DNA of 64,000 bases, taken from NCBI RefSeq assembly GCF_002443255.2, contig NW_019211458.1:10073364-10137363 (forward strand), read 5' to 3'. Position numbers and translations under genes: made by a program. The stretch is from Varroa destructor (lineage: Eukaryota; Arthropoda; Arachnida; Mesostigmata; Varroidae). The notes beneath the pieces were generated by a model, which was given only the letters and a program-made list of their open reading frames with translations, made no database searches and was not told where the DNA came from. Below are positions 59,601-64,000 of the stretch, one piece after another. Each line of letters starts with the position of its first letter. Position 1 is the first letter of the stretch.

Positions 59601-62600
59601 AACTTCGTATTAAGTTCCTTTCGTCTGGTACCTGATCCGTTAGGTATTACTTCACATAGCCGGTTTCAAACACGGAACGAAGTGTATCGACGTCAAAATG
59701 TCAACGTATTTTACCACGTAACATTAATTTTAGGTATCAGACACGTTACCCACTTGCGCTTACACCTTGCTAGTAACTACTTCAATTAATAAATCTCATC
59801 AAATGTTCAATATTATCCCTAGACGTTTTACTAAAACATTAGTCTTTTGTGTTTTACTGTTCTCACTGTTTCGTTGAATATGTATAGAGTACGGGTTGGC
59901 TGGGTCGACGTCGTTGTGGTCAATGGGTCAACTGGAGTAAAGGAAGCTCTTAAGAACGATGACCTTCTCGGCAGGCCAAAGAACGCCATGTTTAATCGAC
60001 TTCAAGAGCTTATAAAAGCTGATCGTTAGTACATCCAACTCATCTGCGAAATTGTTTCCCGGGTTTATTACTCGAAAGAGATTGGCATATTGCCAAGAAA
60101 TATGCCAAGTAATTTTTCTAGACTAATTGGTTTGTCTTTGACAGGATAAATGTAAATAATGGTTAGTACCGCATAATCAGGGTGTTCAAAGATATAAACA
60201 AAATGTCTTATGTGCTACAGCTTTCGTTACAATGGAAGGCCCACGTTGGAAGGCAATTCGAAACTACTCGGTACACACATTAAGAGATCTCGGCTTTGGC
60301 AAAACTCTTTTAATTGAAAAAAGGATTCAGGTAAGTTTTACAAAATTTAATGAAGCTATTTTCCACGGTTATGTCGGTGCGTAGGAACTAAGGTAAACAC
60401 TTGTTGTTATATATATATATATATATATCAAACAAAGCATCTACTATATAGGAGAGTGTTTGGGAAAGTCAAAATCGAAATGTATACATTTTTGAAGTCA
60501 AAGTATATAACGGTCCCGCTAAATGAACAGTTATAAATCTGGTGTTGTCTTTTCTACACCCACAGGATGGCTGATATTAAATACAATACTATAGGTACAC
60601 ATTCGGGCTTACTACGTAGTAAGATATGTAACTCTTTCACCCTGTAATCAGTTACAATGGTTTCAGTTGCGATAAAATAAGAGGAGCTGTTTATTCTATA
60701 GACCGCTCAGCTTTTTACAATTTTGTAATTTTTTAAAATAGTGATAAAAATAATGTCTTCAAGTACTTCGTACCAACTGCCCAGAGCTACCTGCAAATTC
60801 GTTTTAAACTATACATCTAAAAAAGTTCATGCTGATCGAGGTCAATATAACGTATCCGGGAGTGCCAGAATCGAAGTGCCAATCTTAAAGTCAAAATATA
60901 CCTTCCAAAGTAATTTTTTTTATACATAAAGTTGTCTAAGAGCTGCCATTACGGTCTAGAGCGAATCGTTAAGATCATGGTTTAATCACATATCTAGGGC
61001 TTTTGCGTCGACTTAATTAAAAAACACAGAATACTGTGTCTTATGTTGTGTATGTAAATCACACGTCTCAATTAAAGTCAAGGCATCTACTATCTCATCC
61101 AAACAGGAGGAGATTGGGTACTTCTTAGATGTTATCGGACGGACGCAAGGAATTCCGTACGAGCCACGGAATACTCTTCTAGCATCTGTGTCTAATAATA
61201 TTGCCACTCTGGTGTTTGGCGACCGCCACCCTCGATGGAAAAGCTTCAACAAGTTCCTCCTCGGCTTCATTGAAACTACGTCCTACCTTTTTGTTTTTAG
61301 CTTTGTTCCTTTGTTGATGAAGTTGATGACCTTCATAGGCATCAAACAAGTAAAAAAATTACTTGAATTTGCTAGCATCGCGGATACGGCATTTACGTAA
61401 GTAAAATGCCATCTAAGTAAAATGCTATTCGGCATACAGATTCTTAGATGGTATAGCGATTTTTTAATGTAGAAACTTATTATCAAAAAGGCGACGCCGA
61501 CGATAATTTGGAGCACGAAGCCGATACTTAGCTAGTTAGTGTCGGGACAGCAGTAAATAGTGCTTCATAATATATTGTTTCGAAGCAAACGTATGCCAGT
61601 TTTGTTAAGTTACTATCAGTACTTTAAAGCAAATTTAGGTGGATGCTGAAAGTACCTCTGATGTGTATTGCTTCTTCTCTGCTAGAGCGGAAGTTGAAAG
61701 CCATGCCGAAAACTTCGATGGCGGCTATAAAAGAGATTTCCTCGATCATCTTCTTGCAAAGCAGAAAGAGGATCCCGAACTTTACACATGTAAGTTCTAT
61801 TCGAATTGTAATTAGTTTGGCGTATGCATATCAAAATAGAGTTTAGATAAATCATCTATCAATCACCGAAGGTATAAAGTGCCATTGTTTATTACTGCTA
61901 ATCAAACAAAATCTTTCGGTAATGGTCTCTCCCATAGCTCGAGTTGTTCGAGGAACGTGCTTCGTTTTTTTTGCGGCCGGCAGCAACACGACAAGGGTTT
62001 CTATAGAATATCTATTGCAGCTATGCGCTGCATACCCCCACCTGCAGGAGCAGATGTTTCAAGTACGGATGCCAATATGTTCAATATCTTCTAAATGAAT
62101 AACGAAGATTTTCTTTTCAACCTGCTGTTTATATAATCTTTCATTGGCTCGTGTACCTGGAAAGAAAAGCGAGGTTAAATTCGTGGAGTTACAGGATCTT
62201 TAAATTGTGGTATAATTATGTTGCAAACGTTTGTGGCCACGCTTTGAGTGTGACGTATAAATCAACGCCCGTTTAATGTAAGATGTCGGCATATTTGCTA
62301 TCGTAGGACAATTGTGATCGCTTCTGAATGATGCTATCAATACTTTCAAATAATAAATAGGCGAGGTCAAAAATAAATGTACAAATAGGTAACGCACGGC
62401 GATTCGGCCGAGCTGGAATGAAAAATTTACTAAAGTATCTCGGCAATCAGATGCGTCCTCTTGATATAAATATAGTTCACGTGTATTCGAAATGGGCCTT
62501 TCTCTCTTCAACGTTCTAATCAATTTTGATTTCCCATAGGAGATCATTCATGTTGTGGGTGATGCCCGACTACCAAGTTGGGTCGACAAGGACAAACTGC

Positions 62601-63651
62601 ACCTTGTCAATGCCTTTATTCAAGAAAGGCATCGTATCTTCTCGATTTTGCCACTGGGAATTTTCCGAAGGTACAGCACCTTAAGCGTTAAACCGATTTG
62701 ATACAGATTATATTTAATACAGTTGGGTAGAAATTGCAGCTGTTCTGAAGCTGTTGATTACCTAGTGTTCGGCGCGTTTACGTCTAGGAACAGGGATTCT
62801 AGATTCAGTAAACGTTACGTAGTTATATTAAAACGTTAATAGCTTTTTGAGAAATAAATGCTGCTTGGTGAATCTTTTAGCTGAGATTAGAAAGATTCAC
62901 GCACCGTTAGCCACGGAGGACAAATTTCAATCGTGGAATGAACCGCGATACAAAGCCTTGTTTAGTATAAATGAAAGCAATCTAAACCTTCTATACCTGG
63001 TGGCATACAGGTCGCTGCGTGACACTAAGCTGTGTGGTTATGATATTCCTAAAAACACGGTGGTCATTTACAATATCGATAGTGTGCACGTCGATCCAAC
63101 GGTGTTTGAAAATCCTTACGAGTTTAATCCCAGCCGGTTTATCGACGTCGGGGGTAGGTTCATCCGGTCCAATGCCGTCATCCCTTTCGCTATTGGTAAG
63201 TTTCTATAGAACGCCACGACACGGTAGAACGTAACTAACAAAAAAAATTCTAGAAAGTGTTTAAAGGATTATTATAATAGAAGGCTTTAAGGTCCAAAAG
63301 GACTTTGCAATGTCAACAGCGTAAACGCAGAGTACTGCGCCTGTTCTGTTGGTGTTCAGATGTAAAGTTCCGGGAGTATTTTTGTCATCGCCATCGAAAG
63401 ATTCGACGATACAGATAGTAGCGTCTAACTAAGTTTAACACATTAGATTAAAAAGTGGCTTTTATCTTTTAGGAAAACGCGCATGTTCTGGTGAAGCTTT
63501 CGCAACGTTTGAAACGTTCCTCTATTTTACTACCATTCTGCAGCGATTTCGGATCGAAGCTCCAAAAGGGGCCGACATAAAGCTCGCGACTACAGACGAG
63601 TTTTTCTCAGAACCTATTCAGCAATCATTGGTATTTATTAGCAGATCTTGA
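56606..63651 (+). CDS. Microsomal cytochrome P450, CYP2-clan-like, 9 exons
   Basis: Exons 56606-56811, 59888-60024, 60221-60330, 61107-61396, 61686-61789, 61938-62062, 62540-62670, 63011-63195 and 63473-63651 join in phase to 488 residues, normal for the family. It is a haem monooxygenase of the ER membrane; its substrate cannot be told from sequence. Visible: N-terminal anchor (LCILFLTVFLAVHW) and the Pro hinge LPPGYYGFPVIG; C-helix WKAIR (W124, R128); K-helix ERHR (E353, R356); PSRF; and haem loop FAIGKRACSG, a full FxxGxRxCxG with ligand C434. The I-helix oxygen motif reads AGSNTT (296-301), with Asn instead of Asp/Glu. Exon 1's ATG is preceded by an in-frame GTG, but only the ATG precedes the hydrophobic anchor correctly. 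Intron 1 is 3.1 kb. No sister P450 is present in the window. Confidence 0.9.
56812..59887. other. P450 intron 1
   Basis: 3.1 kb with no recognised exon. It contains a (GGC)n/(GGT)n tract at about 58580-58600 and a possible tRNA-like fragment near 57725-57782. Confidence 0.5.
57725..57782 (+). repeat. Possible degenerate tRNA-like fragment
   Basis: A-box-like ACTTGAACGGTTACG (57725-57739) and B-box-like GGGTTCGCGCTC (57770-57781), spaced ~45 nt apart as in tRNA promoters. Stems do not fold well. It shares the core CGGTTACGTA with the minus-strand fragment at 46050-46125. Confidence 0.2.
60408..60428. repeat. (TA)n microsatellite in P450 intron 3
   Basis: Short alternating run, read directly. 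Confidence 0.8.
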
Positions 63652-63767
63652 ACCACTGCTAATACTGACGGCTTCCTACGGCGTTACGCCTGAAATTGAC
63701 TTTCGCTAAAAACAAACTTGGCTAATTAGCAAAACATTTAAAATTGCTGTCAAATAACAAGATACAC

Positions 63768-63773
63768 AATAAA
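63768..63773 (+). terminator. Polyadenylation signal of the P450 gene
   Basis: AATAAA about 117 bases after the stop codon; a plausible spacing for 3' end formation. Beyond it (to 64000) nothing else was recognised. Confidence 0.55.
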
Positions 63774-64000
63774 ATTCAGATATATTTGTTTGTTATTAAA
63801 GTGTGTTTTAGCATTTCGATGGTAGCGAAACTTATAGGATGATTATACGGTGAAATATTTTTGTATATATTTTAAGTTGGCTGATATAGTAGATTTTGTA
63901 TCGGATAGAACAGGAAACATCAGGCAAAATTAATTATGACAAAAATGCAGCCAGTAGTTAACATGGTGGAGCTTGATGTAAGGAATCTATCCATTCAAGT

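Overview
This window looks like nuclear DNA from an arthropod, with an AT-rich intergenic background, spliced genes (mostly short introns with GTAAGT-type donors and pyrimidine-rich AG acceptors) and metazoan-only signalling and chromatin genes (Smoothened, a CoREST-like corepressor). A CYP2-clan-like P450, compact gene spacing and intronless genes next to intron-rich ones would fit a mite or relative, but the species is not fixed by the sequence. There are no operons, CRISPR arrays or intact mobile elements. All exon borders below were worked out by hand from reading frame, splice sites and family resemblance.

Layout. (1) 1-9444, plus strand: a CoREST-like ELM2/SANT corepressor with a probable non-coding first exon near 1-368 and an unusually long N-terminal coding exon. 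(2) 13113-34109, minus strand: an 18-exon mitochondrial-type alanyl-tRNA synthetase (AARS2-like). Its 12.8-kb intron (18375-31136) holds two complete genes: the single-exon N-glycan enzyme MGAT1 (23289-24650, minus) and the GPI-anchor protein PIGF (28844-29919, plus, three exons). (3) 34110-35553: a short divergent spacer, probably a shared promoter. (4) 35554-49454, plus: the proteasome/CTD phosphatase UBLCP1 in seven exons. Its 10.6-kb first intron holds, antisense, a six-exon CDF/SLC30A1-like transporter (37821-42113). (5) 51086-53746, minus: an intronless Smoothened receptor with a small upstream ORF that overlaps its start codon. (6) 56606-63651, plus: a nine-exon microsomal cytochrome P450.

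Functionally the genes are a housekeeping and signalling mix, not a pathway. MGAT1 (Golgi N-glycan branching) and PIGF (ER GPI-anchor ethanolamine phosphate transfer) share a host intron and both serve secretory-pathway glycosylation, but they sit on opposite strands. The most unusual points are: the two nests of genes within introns; a CDF transporter in which all four intramembrane zinc-ligand positions look substituted; the TAATG overlap between an upstream ORF and the Smoothened start; a P450 with Asn in place of the usual acidic residue of the I-helix oxygen motif; a long novel N-terminal extension with tandem PK repeats and an AT-hook on the CoREST-like protein; and several perfect foldback hairpins in non-coding DNA.
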